Source: Lachnospiraceae bacterium
GTDB lineage: Bacteria; Bacillota; Clostridia; Lachnospirales; Lachnospiraceae
Direction of reading: 5' to 3'
DNA: 64,000 bases
Assembly (NCBI GenBank): GCA_017619635.1
Contig: JAFZRZ010000067.1
Span: forward strand, 1-64,000
In this document: in pieces, positions 47,424 to 56,230 of the stretch
Layout: every line of letters starts with the position of its first letter
How positions within the stretch are numbered: position 1 is the first letter of the stretch
The notes under the pieces: model-generated
The model's input: the letters and a program-made list of their open reading frames with translations, nothing else
Database searches by the model: none
What the model was told of the DNA's origin: nothing
Translations under genes and position numbers: made by a program

Positions 47424-50400
47424 TCAATACTCATCGTCGTCGTAATCATTTCTTCTGTAGATGACAACTCCGATAACAGATGCAAGTATTATGAGCACTG
47501 CAGCGATGATAATTATATATACCTGCATGGGCAGTGCGCCGTCTTTGCCGGTATTGTCGGCTGCTGCCATGATACCGTCATTGTCGTTTTGATCTTCGTC
47601 ATCCGCATATACGCTTGTTCTGTCAGGTATCGCATCTGAATTACCGGGCTCAAGCGATTTATCTGAATATACTATCACATACTCGGATGCATGCTGCAAT
47701 TTAAATACTGCCTCACAATCCTGTGATACTACGGTAGCATCCATGTACGTGAGACTTCCGTCCTCAGGATTGTACCAGAACAGGTTTGCAACCTTTCCTA
47801 TATACTGTTCACCTGTAGGAACATGGATTGATACAGGGAAGTCAAATCTTCCGTCATACTTGATCTCTATAGCGATATAATCGTTCTTACCTGCAACATC
47901 CTTGATCGTGTTCTCATCTATAGATTCGTCATTAAGATCGACTCTGAGGTCTATGTTCACATCATCCAGGTTAGCATCAGTCAGATCCATATCCCATACA
48001 ACATCGTTTGCCATGGTGATACGAAGTTTCTTGTTATCCTCTGAGATGTACTCAGTGATCTTTTCCTTATCAAGAACTGTTGAAGACATCATTACGATCT
48101 CTATAGGTTTTGTACCCTGTTCAAATTCATCTATCTTCTCTATAACAGGAACAACCGGTGTAGGATCTGATCTCTTAACAGATTCATCAGTATTCTTATT
48201 CTTAACAGGTGTAGGTTCTGCTGCAATGGTGGGTGCACTCGTAGGTGTTACCTTAGGTTCGCTCGTAGGCGCAGGTGCACTCGTAGGTGTTGCCTTAGCT
48301 ACACTTGTAGGTGTAGGTATACTCGTAGGCGTTGCCTTAACCACACTTGTAGGCGTAGGCACACTTGTTGGAGTGGGTACACTCGTAGGTGTAGGCATGC
48401 TTGTCGGTATAGGTATGCTCGTTGGTTTAGGCACACTTGTAGGTGTAGGTACACTCGTAGGTGTGGGCACACTTGTCGGTGTAGGTATGCTCGTTGGTGT
48501 GGGCACACTTGTCGGTGTAGGTATGCTCGTTGGTTTAGGCACACTTGTCGGTGTAGGTATGCTCGTTGGTGTGGGCATACTTGTTGGTGTAGGCATACTC
48601 GTTGGTGTGGGCATGCTTGTTGGTGTAGGCACACTTGTTGGTGTCGGCATACTCGTAGGTGTGGGCATACTTGTTGGTGTAGGCATGCTCGTTGGTGTCG
48701 GTATACTTGTCGGTGTAGGCATACTTGTCGGTGTTGCCATAACGGAAGGCGTTACCGCACCATATCCGCATCTTTCACATACACCATTTTTCATCTTATG
48801 TCCAAGCTTTGGTGCTTCTTCAGTGTATGATTCACCGCATCCGCACTTATATGTGTTTATACCATCCTCAGTACATGTTGCAGTACATTCAGACAACGTG
48901 AAATCATGCACATGAACAGGTATCACCTTAAGCTCATATTTGCATCGCTTACATATATTTGACTCAGAGAAGTCATGTCCGAGAGCCTCAATGGGTTCGG
49001 TATAGGTATCACCGCAGCTGCATGTATAGGTCATCTCACCGTCATTTAAGCAGTCAGCCTCTTTTGTTACCTTTGAGGTATATAAATGCTCATGACTGGG
49101 CTTGATCTTGGGGATCTCCTCTGTATATACATCACCGCAGTTCTCACATGTGTATGTACGTACACCCGCTTCTTTGGTCGTAGCTTCTTTTGTTACAACT
49201 CCCACATAGTTATGTCCGGTAGCTGTCTCCGTTAACACTTCCTTCTTTCCGCAGATCTTACATGTTCTTGTAAGCTCTCCGTCATTTTCACAGTCAGCAT
49301 GTGTACCTTCCCAGTCTCCAAACTCATGGCTGTTACATACAACCTTTATATCTATGTTGAGTTCAAGAGGTTCGTAACATGAAGGATCAGGACAGTAATA
49401 TGCCTTAACCTTCACTGTTCCGGTCTTCTTAGATACAGTCGCAGAAGGATCTGACCATGCATAACCCTGAGGAAGTACAACTGCCGATAACTCGCTTCCC
49501 GCATCTATGGTAAGAGAGGTGGGAAGAGTCAGGCTGTTTACATCCACTGTTGCCTTGTCGACAGTCACAGGCACAGTTATCGTTATCTCATTGTATCTGC
49601 TGTTGTCGGGACTGTATATCACACTGTAACCTTCATTTGCAACAGAAGGTATCACAGTGTCATCCACCCACTTAAAGTTCTCGGGCAGTTCTATATCCTT
49701 TAATGTCTGACTTTCACTGTATGTCACATGTATATCAGGCACAGGTATCTTTGATACCGCTATATCTGCCTTTATGACATTGACCTTACATGTGACGGTA
49801 TTTGTCGTGTTCTCTGTTCTCTTTGCAGATATGGTGACACTTCCGGGCTTTATACCTGTTATCACACCGTTCTCATCAACAGTTGCGATCTTACTGTCTG
49901 AGCTTGTATAGGTGATAGGTGCATCTGTATTCTGTCCTCCGTTGATAAGAGAGATAAGTACAGCATTCTGATCAACGGGAAGGTTGTTGACCTCATCAAC
50001 ATTTAAGCTTAAAACATCGGTAGCATTGGGTTTGATGCATCTGCCCTTGGGCATGTTTTGATAGACCGGTATCTTAAACACAAACGGATTATCCATAAGA
50101 GACGCAGCCTTATATGCCTTGAAAGTAGAGTATCCTTCACTCTGAGGTGCCTTGATATTCTGCATATACTGGTGTGTATACAGGGTTCCGTCACTGCCGT
50201 CAACGTCAAATTTCTGAAGGTAGGCCGTATCCTGTCCTCTAAGGACATAGTTTTTGGCAACGACTGACGCTCCACCTGCCAAGGATTTGGTCCTTGTATT
50301 CCATCCCTGTTTTTTTGCATGGGTAAGGCCATTCTTATATGTATCCTCTACTGTGGCACCGTTGGCAGCTATATTGAAATAGTTGTAATAGCCTTCAAAT

Positions 50401-51377
50401 CCGGGATACTTTCCGGAGATGAGCTGTGATGTTCCTCTTCCCTGTTCCTGCTTGACACGTGAAGCAAGAGCGATGGGGCTCATATTCAAAGAGGATCCTA
50501 TATCAACAAAAGTCTGCGCATAGCTCTTGTTGCTGTCCTCAACGTTTCCTGCCATAAATGTGCTGTTTAATACCTTCTGTACAGCCTCCACGCTGTGTGC
50601 TCCCTCATTGTATGTCTCCTGCTCAAACATGAAGACATAATCTTCAACAAGGAAGTTTCTGGGATCCATACAGTATGCTATGATCCCATCCGTTGCGATA
50701 TACCAGCCTGCAGTTCCGGCAGACGGACCTTTCTTGAATGATGAATCCTCACTTTTGCCTATCAGGCTTCGTTCTCCCAAAGATTCCTGATATACAGCAG
50801 TATTCCAGTCTATGTTTATATTCTGTCTTACAAATTTCCATGTCGGATGGGCCTTTTTGAGCGCATAAAGAGCATCCCTGTAGCTTTCGGGGAACTGCTC
50901 GATATCGGCATAATCAATACCCTGTCTCAATTTCTCCCTGCCTACAGTTGTTATATAACTGTCCTCCCAGGCCAAAAACCTCTCATCGGAGCTTGCCAAA
51001 AACTCTCTCTCGATATAGCCGGTAAGTGTTCCTCCCGCATAAGTGTAATCAACCTTGTACCAGACATTTCTTCCCTCATCTATACCGACAGATGTTATGG
51101 ATACGCTCTGTCCTGATGCGATGGCAGCCACATCCTCACTGTAAGGATCGGGCTCACTCTTTATGACATAGGAATCCTTAAGATATACTGCAGCCAGTAT
51201 CTTACGTTCCCCTGCCAGCTTTTCGAGCGCTGCTTTTGCTGAATCGGGATCACTTATTACATAGTTTGAATCCTTGACCGCAGCAAAGGCAAATGCAGGT
51301 ATATTCATGACAAGCACAAAGGCAAGCATGAATGCCGTTATTCTTTTTAAAATTCTCTTCATCATCGTTTTACGCAC
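47424..51377 (-). CDS. Large surface protein with glucosaminidase-like, Ig-like, Cys-repeat and TPTS-repeat regions
   Basis: A 1317-residue secreted, C-terminally membrane-anchored protein. A signal peptide (1-33) is followed by an SH3-like domain (about 60-130) and a probable endo-N-acetylglucosaminidase domain (about 165-430, with GWYIATDGIIAYCMDPRN, LNMSPIALASRVKQEQG and YYNYFNIAANG). Then come a BIG2-like domain, further Ig-like repeats and four small Cys/His modules of the H-x-n-C-x2-C kind (about 690-880). A spacer of some 25 PTPTS units and a final helix with an acidic tail (about 1285-1317) end it. The GTG start is favoured because AGGGGA lies seven bases upstream. Confidence 0.85.
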   Translation of the reverse strand: MRKTMMKRILKRITAFMLAFVLVMNIPAFAFAAVKDSNYVISDPDSAKAALEKLAGERKILAAVYLKDSYVIKSEPDPYSEDVAAIASGQSVSITSVGIDEGRNVWYKVDYTYAGGTLTGYIEREFLASSDERFLAWEDSYITTVGREKLRQGIDYADIEQFPESYRDALYALKKAHPTWKFVRQNINIDWNTAVYQESLGERSLIGKSEDSSFKKGPSAGTAGWYIATDGIIAYCMDPRNFLVEDYVFMFEQETYNEGAHSVEAVQKVLNSTFMAGNVEDSNKSYAQTFVDIGSSLNMSPIALASRVKQEQGRGTSQLISGKYPGFEGYYNYFNIAANGATVEDTYKNGLTHAKKQGWNTRTKSLAGGASVVAKNYVLRGQDTAYLQKFDVDGSDGTLYTHQYMQNIKAPQSEGYSTFKAYKAASLMDNPFVFKIPVYQNMPKGRCIKPNATDVLSLNVDEVNNLPVDQNAVLISLINGGQNTDAPITYTSSDSKIATVDENGVITGIKPGSVTISAKRTENTTNTVTCKVNVIKADIAVSKIPVPDIHVTYSESQTLKDIELPENFKWVDDTVIPSVANEGYSVIYSPDNSRYNEITITVPVTVDKATVDVNSLTLPTSLTIDAGSELSAVVLPQGYAWSDPSATVSKKTGTVKVKAYYCPDPSCYEPLELNIDIKVVCNSHEFGDWEGTHADCENDGELTRTCKICGKKEVLTETATGHNYVGVVTKEATTKEAGVRTYTCENCGDVYTEEIPKIKPSHEHLYTSKVTKEADCLNDGEMTYTCSCGDTYTEPIEALGHDFSESNICKRCKYELKVIPVHVHDFTLSECTATCTEDGINTYKCGCGESYTEEAPKLGHKMKNGVCERCGYGAVTPSVMATPTSMPTPTSIPTPTSMPTPTSMPTPTSMPTPTSVPTPTSMPTPTSMPTPTSMPTPTSIPTPTSVPKPTSIPTPTSVPTPTSIPTPTSVPTPTSVPTPTSVPKPTSIPIPTSMPTPTSVPTPTSVPTPTSVVKATPTSIPTPTSVAKATPTSAPAPTSEPKVTPTSAPTIAAEPTPVKNKNTDESVKRSDPTPVVPVIEKIDEFEQGTKPIEIVMMSSTVLDKEKITEYISEDNKKLRITMANDVVWDMDLTDANLDDVNIDLRVDLNDESIDENTIKDVAGKNDYIAIEIKYDGRFDFPVSIHVPTGEQYIGKVANLFWYNPEDGSLTYMDATVVSQDCEAVFKLQHASEYVIVYSDKSLEPGNSDAIPDRTSVYADDEDQNDNDGIMAAADNTGKDGALPMQVYIIIIAAVLIILASVIGVVIYRRNDYDDDEY
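48228..48737 (-). repeat. Tandem 18-bp repeat array encoding PTPTS(M/V/I) units
   Basis: About 25 imperfect copies of an 18-base unit encode PTPTSM, PTPTSV, PTPTSI and a few PKPTS variants. The copies are tandem, without spacers, and in frame with the surface protein. The Thr/Pro/Ser composition suits an extended, possibly O-glycosylated stalk. Unit number is likely variable between strains. Confidence 0.9.
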
Positions 51378-51413
51378 TTTTTATCCCCTTGTAACCCCTT
51401 TTTAAAGCTTCCC

Positions 51414-52412
51414 TTAATTTTTTCCGTAGTACTCCCAGAACCAGTCGGCAAATCTCTTAAGACCGGTCTCTATGGGTGTTGACGGTTTGAAATCAAAATC
51501 TCTCATCAGTTCGCTTACATCGGCGTAAGTCCTAAGAACATCACCGGGCTGCATAGGCAGGAATTCCTTTACAGCCTCTATTCCCAGCTTATCCTCCAAA
51601 ACAGCCACGAAGTCCATAAGCTTCTCAGGCTTGTTGTTTCCGATGTTATATACTTTGTAAGCCGCACCCAGATCGTCTTCTTTTGGCGGATTGCAAAGGA
51701 TGTTGAACACGCCTGTCACTATATCGTCTATGTATGTGAAATCCCTTTCCATGTTCCCGTGATTGTATATCTGTATGGGCTGTCCCGCACGCATCTTTAA
51801 CGCGAACTTGTATGCAGCCATATCAGGTCTTCCCATCGGACCGTAGACCGTAAAGAAACGCAGTCCCGTTGTCTTCATGCCGTAAAGCTTGCTGTAGCTG
51901 TATGCCATGAGCTCATTTGACTTCTTGGTCGCAGCATAAAGGCTGACCGGTCTGTCCACCTTGTCATCCGTGCTGAAAGGTATCTTGTCGTTTCCTCCGT
52001 ATACCGAACTTGAAGATGCATACACAAGATGTTTAACAGGATTGTGTCTGCACGCCTCAAGGATGTTTGCAAAGCCGACAAGGTTTGAGTTTATGTACGC
52101 ATCGGGATTCTCGATACTGTATCTTACTCCCGCCTGCGCAGCCAGGTTAACGACAACGTCGGGCTTATACTCCTCAAATATGCCCATGAGCGTCTCTTTG
52201 TCTGAAATGTCGGCCTTTATAAATGTGAAACTCCCGTTATCCCTTATCTGATCCAGTCTGTGTTCTTTGAGACTGACATCATAATAATCATTCATATTGT
52301 CAATACCGATAACCTTTGCTCCGGCTTCCAGCAGTCTCTTTGAGAGATGATAGCCGATAAAGCCTGCCGCTCCCGTTACCAGATATGTGTAATCTTTGTT
52401 AAATTCTTTCAT
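51414..52412 (-). CDS. NAD-dependent sugar-nucleotide epimerase, UDP-glucuronate 4-epimerase-like
   Basis: A 332-residue extended short-chain dehydrogenase. The Rossmann start is YLVTGAAGFIGYHLSKRLLE, followed by GIDNMNDYYDVSLKEHRL, the signature of the UDP-glucuronate 4-epimerase (CapI/LpsL) group. The catalytic serine lies in YASSSSVYGG, and the Tyr-x-x-x-Lys is in SLYAATKKSNE. It probably makes UDP-galacturonate for the surface polymer. A UDP-glucose or UDP-N-acetyl substrate cannot be excluded. AAGGGG lies before the start. It opens the first unit of the locus. Confidence 0.9.
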   Translation of the reverse strand: MKEFNKDYTYLVTGAAGFIGYHLSKRLLEAGAKVIGIDNMNDYYDVSLKEHRLDQIRDNGSFTFIKADISDKETLMGIFEEYKPDVVVNLAAQAGVRYSIENPDAYINSNLVGFANILEACRHNPVKHLVYASSSSVYGGNDKIPFSTDDKVDRPVSLYAATKKSNELMAYSYSKLYGMKTTGLRFFTVYGPMGRPDMAAYKFALKMRAGQPIQIYNHGNMERDFTYIDDIVTGVFNILCNPPKEDDLGAAYKVYNIGNNKPEKLMDFVAVLEDKLGIEAVKEFLPMQPGDVLRTYADVSELMRDFDFKPSTPIETGLKRFADWFWEYYGKN

Positions 52413-52469
52413 GATTCCCCTTTATATATAACGATTTACATAATGTACCACATTCAATATAACACTTTT

Positions 52470-52498
52470 GTTTACATAAATCCACTATTTTTGTAAAC
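52470..52498 (-). promoter_or_regulatory. 7-bp inverted repeat upstream of the epimerase gene
   Basis: GTTTACA at 52470-52476 and TGTAAAC at 52492-52498 form a dyad with a 15-base centre, 58 bases before the epimerase start. A weak promoter (TGGATT, 17 bases, TATATT on the minus strand) overlaps and follows it. A regulatory role is inferred from position. Confidence 0.35.
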
Positions 52499-52521
52499 TT
52501 AAAGGAATCTTAATAAATTAA

Positions 52522-52550
52522 AAAACCTGCACATACACTGTACAGGTTTT
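52522..52550. terminator. Terminator after the metal-efflux operon
   Basis: AAAACCTG at 52522-52529 pairs with CAGGTTTT at 52543-52550, with a few inner pairs, and A/T-rich tails lie on both sides. It is 24 bases downstream of the arsR stop and separates the efflux operon from the polysaccharide locus. Confidence 0.75.
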
Positions 52551-52573
52551 CCGATATCATATTCTTAAAGGTA

Positions 52574-52873
52574 TTATTCCTCTATATGCTCCATTCCGAT
52601 CTTTATTATCGATCTTACATGATCATCAGCTATCGAATAGATGATTGACTTGCCTTCTCTTCTTGTCTTTACCAGCTTGCTCTGCTTTAAGATCTTTAAC
52701 TGATGCGAGATCGCTGACTGTGTCATATCCAGTGCCTCAGCCAGGTTTGCAACGCATACTTCCGATTCGCACAGGACAAAGAGCATCTTTATCCTTGTTG
52801 AATCCCCGAATATCTTAAAAAGCTCAGCCAGATCGTATAACTCGTTTTCATACTTTTCACAATTCTTGTTCAT
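52574..52873 (-). CDS. ArsR/SmtB family metal-sensing repressor with zinc-type alpha-5 site
   Basis: A 99-residue winged-helix repressor. The recognition helix is DMTQSAISHQLKILKQS. The C-terminal helix has DDHVRSIIKIGMEHIEE, where an Asp, a His two residues on, a His 11 later and a Glu 3 after that reproduce the alpha-5 zinc site of SmtB and CzrA exactly. The alpha-3 cysteine box of cadmium/lead sensors (CVC) is incomplete here (EVCVANLA). It should therefore sense zinc and release DNA when bound. It is the last gene of the efflux operon. The ATG at 52873 is chosen because AAAGG is seven bases before it. Confidence 0.92.
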   Translation of the reverse strand: MNKNCEKYENELYDLAELFKIFGDSTRIKMLFVLCESEVCVANLAEALDMTQSAISHQLKILKQSKLVKTRREGKSIIYSIADDHVRSIIKIGMEHIEE

Positions 52874-52898
52874 ACACACACCTTTCCTTTATCCCCGA

Positions 52899-54830
52899 TC
52901 ACAACTTCTTTACAAACAGTGCCCTGATCGCATTTATCACAGCTATCACCATAACGCCCACATCAGCGAATATCGCCACCCACATGTTTGCGATACCCAC
53001 AGCTCCGAGTATGAGGCATATGATCTTTACGCCTATCGCAAATATCGTATTCTCATACACTATGCGCATGCATTTTCTTGCGATCCTGATGGCTTTTGAT
53101 ATCTTTCTCGGATCGTCATCCATAAGCACTATATCGGCAGCCTCTATTGCAGCATCGCTGCCAAGAGCGCCCATTGCTATTCCTATGTCAGCTCTTGATA
53201 AAACAGGAGCATCATTTATTCCATCCCCCACGAACGCAACCTTTTGTGCCGAATTCTTTTTCTTAAGGATCTCTTCGACCTTTGTTACCTTGTCGGCAGG
53301 TAGAAGCTCACTGTATACTTCTTTTATCCCAAGTAAGCCGGCCACTTTTTTGGCAACCCTGTCCGAGTCACCCGTTAACATCACGGTACCCGAAACGCCA
53401 TCGTTATGAAGCAGGCTTATAGCTTCCTTTGCACCCTCTTTTACAACATCCGATATGATGATGTATCCTGCGAATCTGTCATCAACCGCAACATACACGA
53501 CAGTCCCGGTCTCTTTTAAGTCTTCAGGGACATTGAGGCCAAACTTACGCATGAGTTTGATATTGCCGGCCAGAACTCTCTTACCGTCCACAAGAGCGCT
53601 TATACCGTGACCGCTTATCTCTGTCACGTCATTTACTCTGTCTCTGTCGATTTCTTTAGCATATGCCTTCTTAAGGCTTAAACTGATCGGATGGTTTGAA
53701 TCCATCTCCGCCATTGCGGCATATTCGACAAGCTGCTCCTTTGTCATTTCCGGATCAGCCGGAACTGTCTCGCATACCTCAAAGACTCCCTTTGTAAGGG
53801 TACCTGTCTTGTCAAAGACCACATATCCCGTTGAAGCCAGAGCCTCTAGATAGTTTGAACCTTTTATGAGGATACCCGCTTCACTGGCACCTCCCAGTCC
53901 TGCAAAGAAACTGAGCGGTATGCTTATAACCAGAGCACACGGACAGCTTATTACCAAAAATGTCAGTGCCCTGTATATCCATTGTCCGAAGTTTGCATCA
54001 TTTCCCGTTATCAAAAGGATCACAGGCGGCAGTATCGCAAGTGCGAGTGCACTGTAGCACACAACGGGAGTGTAATACTTTGCAAATTTCGAGATAAAGT
54101 TCTCCGACTTTGATTTTCTCGATGCTGCATTCTCAACAAGATCCAAAACCTTTGATGCTGTGGATTCACCGAACTCCTTTGTCGTCTGTATCTTTAAGAC
54201 GCCTGATATGTTTACACATCCGGATATGACGTTATCCGTCTCACTCACATCAAGCGGAACACTCTCTCCTGTAAGGGCTGCGGTATTGAGTGAGGATACT
54301 CCCTCAACTACCACACCGTCTATCGGTATCTTCTCTCCGGGTCTTACTACGATGACAGATCCTATCTCGACCTCATCGGGATCCACCTGTTCAAGTTTGC
54401 CGTCCCTTTCTATATTTGCATAGTCGGGACGTATATCCATTAGATCGGATATGTTCTTTCTGCTCTTTCCTACCGCTATGGACTGGAAGAGTTCTCCGAT
54501 CTGGTAAAACAGCATTACTGCAACGGCTTCCGTATAATCTCCGTTATATATAAGAGCGACCGCTATCGCTCCAAGCGTTGCCACTGCCATTAAGAAGTTC
54601 TCATCAAAGACCTGTCTGTTCTTTATTCCCTTTAAGGCTTTTCTTAAGATCTCATAACCAACTGCAAGATAGGGTATCATGTACAGAAAGAACAGTATCA
54701 CTCTTCCTGTCGGGAAGCTGCCGTTTATGAGTTCCTCATAGGCTATGAATCTCTCTGAAAGCTTTATCGCTGCAAGCAGTACTATCGCAATTATTATGTT
54801 TCTTAATGCCTTCTTCTGCTTCTTATTCAT
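52899..54830 (-). CDS. P1B-type heavy-metal-translocating ATPase (Zn/Cd/Pb type)
   Basis: A membrane efflux pump of about 643 residues. It carries the ion-pathway CPC in LVISCPCALVIS, the phosphorylation site DKTGTLTKG, the HP locus SNHPISLSL, TGDSDRVAKKVAG and VGDGINDAPVL. An Asp-x-Gly (ADVGV) in the last helix is the mark of the P1B-2 (Zn/Cd/Pb) group rather than copper pumps. There is no N-terminal HMA domain; that domain is encoded by the preceding gene. Start 54830 is favoured, with a GTG at 54839 possible. Confidence 0.95.
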   Translation of the reverse strand: MNKKQKKALRNIIIAIVLLAAIKLSERFIAYEELINGSFPTGRVILFFLYMIPYLAVGYEILRKALKGIKNRQVFDENFLMAVATLGAIAVALIYNGDYTEAVAVMLFYQIGELFQSIAVGKSRKNISDLMDIRPDYANIERDGKLEQVDPDEVEIGSVIVVRPGEKIPIDGVVVEGVSSLNTAALTGESVPLDVSETDNVISGCVNISGVLKIQTTKEFGESTASKVLDLVENAASRKSKSENFISKFAKYYTPVVCYSALALAILPPVILLITGNDANFGQWIYRALTFLVISCPCALVISIPLSFFAGLGGASEAGILIKGSNYLEALASTGYVVFDKTGTLTKGVFEVCETVPADPEMTKEQLVEYAAMAEMDSNHPISLSLKKAYAKEIDRDRVNDVTEISGHGISALVDGKRVLAGNIKLMRKFGLNVPEDLKETGTVVYVAVDDRFAGYIIISDVVKEGAKEAISLLHNDGVSGTVMLTGDSDRVAKKVAGLLGIKEVYSELLPADKVTKVEEILKKKNSAQKVAFVGDGINDAPVLSRADIGIAMGALGSDAAIEAADIVLMDDDPRKISKAIRIARKCMRIVYENTIFAIGVKIICLILGAVGIANMWVAIFADVGVMVIAVINAIRALFVKKL

Positions 54831-54845
54831 TGATCGCACCGTTCT

Positions 54846-55064
54846 TTAGATGTATATCTCACAATCATCTTCAACTTTTTTGCAGTTAGCCAGAACATCC
54901 TTCATTATGCTCTTGTGATCTGCGCCTTCCTCAAACTCGACTTCCATCTTGAGAGCCATGAAATTAACGATCGCATTCTTTACACCGTTAGTTTTCTTTG
55001 CTGCTTCTTCCATCTTGTTTGCACAGTTTGCACAGTCAACTTCGATATCGTATTTCTTCTTCAT
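54846..55064 (-). CDS. Stand-alone HMA metal-binding protein
   Basis: A 72-residue protein with the heavy-metal-associated ferredoxin-like fold. The metal loop is VDCANCANKMEEAA near the N-terminus (Cys-x-x-Cys), and an acidic tail, EDDCEIYI, adds a third cysteine and acidic residues that could widen the site for zinc or cadmium. In ZntA-type pumps this domain is fused to the ATPase; here it is a separate gene 15 bases upstream. Start 55064 has AGAGG upstream and lies inside a longer open frame starting at 55112. Confidence 0.87.
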   Translation of the reverse strand: MKKKYDIEVDCANCANKMEEAAKKTNGVKNAIVNFMALKMEVEFEEGADHKSIMKDVLANCKKVEDDCEIYI

Positions 55065-55091
55065 CCTTTTATACCTCTGTTTTTTCGTATT

Positions 55092-55117
55092 AACATATGA
55101 GCATTTGTTCATATGTT
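55092..55117 (-). promoter_or_regulatory. ArsR/SmtB-type operator of the efflux operon
   Basis: A 26-base imperfect dyad with halves AACATATGAGCA and (T)TGTTCATATGTT matches the ATATGAAC-type operators of SmtB/CzrA/ZiaR repressors. It lies just downstream of the operon promoter, where a bound repressor blocks RNA polymerase. Confidence 0.75.
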
Positions 55118-55124
55118 TGATTTA

Positions 55125-55152
55125 ATTATACCCCTTTGACTTTGTCTGTCAA
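55125..55152 (-). promoter_or_regulatory. Strong sigma-A promoter of the metal-efflux operon
   Basis: On the minus strand TTGACA (55147-55152) and TATAAT (55125-55130), both exact consensus, are 16 bases apart. The operator dyad begins a few bases after the -10. The operon it drives encodes the HMA protein, the ATPase and the ArsR regulator in that order. Confidence 0.85.
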
Positions 55153-55172
55153 GGGGGTATATAAAAAAATTT

Positions 55173-56219
55173 CTAATTTATATCAGCAACCGAGCCTCTT
55201 TCAACAAAGGTGCACGGTACATAGAGCACGTTGTCCTTAAGCTCAACACCGCTGTCCACGTTGTCGAGACGCTCCACAAGAAGCCTTGCTGCTCCGTCTC
55301 CGAGTGCATGCAGGGGCAGTGCCATGGTCGTGAGTCCGGGAAGGAAATATCTGGCGATTATCTGATCGTCGAAGCCGACAACCGAGAAATCCTTTCCTAT
55401 CTCTATACCTTTTTCACGTGCATACTCATATACTCCTCCGGCCATCCTGTCAGCCATGCAGAACACCGCGGTGATGTCTTTGTCCATGAGCATTTCTATG
55501 GCCTCTTTGCCCTCATCCTTGCCCCACAGCGCATAACAGATCCTGTCTGCTCTCTGTTCTATACCGTGGTCGGATAAGGCCCTCAGTGCGCCTTTAAGAC
55601 GCAGCCTGGTATGCATGTTGTCCTCTCTTCCGCCGATTATGCCTATGTTTTTGTGTCCCTTACCGATAAGATAGCATATCTCCTCGTAAGCGGCGCCCTC
55701 ATCATCGAGGACCACAGACGGAACCTTGGGATTTTCCTCAAATGCGTATACCATCACGGCAGGTATATCAAGACTCTCCGGAATTTTGTAAGTCTTTCTC
55801 GCATGAACGGCTATGTATATGACACCGTCAACCATGACAGAATGAAGCTCTTCGAGGGTCTGGTTTAGGATCTCATCGATCATGTCCTCATTGTGGAACC
55901 ACTTATCAGACCATCTCGAATAAAGACGTAAGTTTGTAAGGACAGTCTTGTATCCGTATTTTTCCAGATACCTTGTTATTCCCTCAACTATGTTGGGGAT
56001 GGTAAACTGCGACAGATCCTCGACAACGATACCTATGATACCTGTCTTTTTACTGCGCAGGCTCTTTGCCACTCTGTTGGGCTTGTAGCCGTATTTTGTG
56101 ACAGTCTCGATTATCCTGTCACGTGTTTCCTCACATGCTTTATTCTTTCCGTTTAATACATTGGATACCGTTGCAATGGATACATTACATTCCCTGGCGA
56201 TATCTTTTATAGTGATCAT
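55173..56219 (-). CDS. LacI family transcriptional regulator
   Basis: A 348-residue repressor. The N-terminal HTH and hinge are clear (TIKDIARECNVSIATVSNVLNG, then KPNRVAKSLRSKKTGIIGIV), and a periplasmic-binding-protein-like effector domain follows with VVLDDEGAAYE, HKNIGIIGG and FSVVGFDDQIIARYFLPGL. Most such regulators control sugar use, but no sugar catabolic gene is adjacent, so its target is unknown. It begins 11 bases after the aspS stop with GGAGG before the ATG, so it may be co-transcribed with aspS. Confidence 0.92.
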   Translation of the reverse strand: MITIKDIARECNVSIATVSNVLNGKNKACEETRDRIIETVTKYGYKPNRVAKSLRSKKTGIIGIVVEDLSQFTIPNIVEGITRYLEKYGYKTVLTNLRLYSRWSDKWFHNEDMIDEILNQTLEELHSVMVDGVIYIAVHARKTYKIPESLDIPAVMVYAFEENPKVPSVVLDDEGAAYEEICYLIGKGHKNIGIIGGREDNMHTRLRLKGALRALSDHGIEQRADRICYALWGKDEGKEAIEMLMDKDITAVFCMADRMAGGVYEYAREKGIEIGKDFSVVGFDDQIIARYFLPGLTTMALPLHALGDGAARLLVERLDNVDSGVELKDNVLYVPCTFVERGSVADIN

Positions 56220-56230
56220 GTCTTCCTCCG

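Noticed and set aside
48228..48737. Regularly repeated 18-bp units that could suggest a CRISPR array
   Set aside because: Units are directly tandem with no unique spacers, stay in frame, and encode PTPTS repeats of a secreted protein.
47902..48915. Long plus-strand open frame of Val/Gly/Leu repeats
   Set aside because: It is the antisense shadow of the PTPTS repeat region, with no ribosome binding site and a composition set by the repeat.
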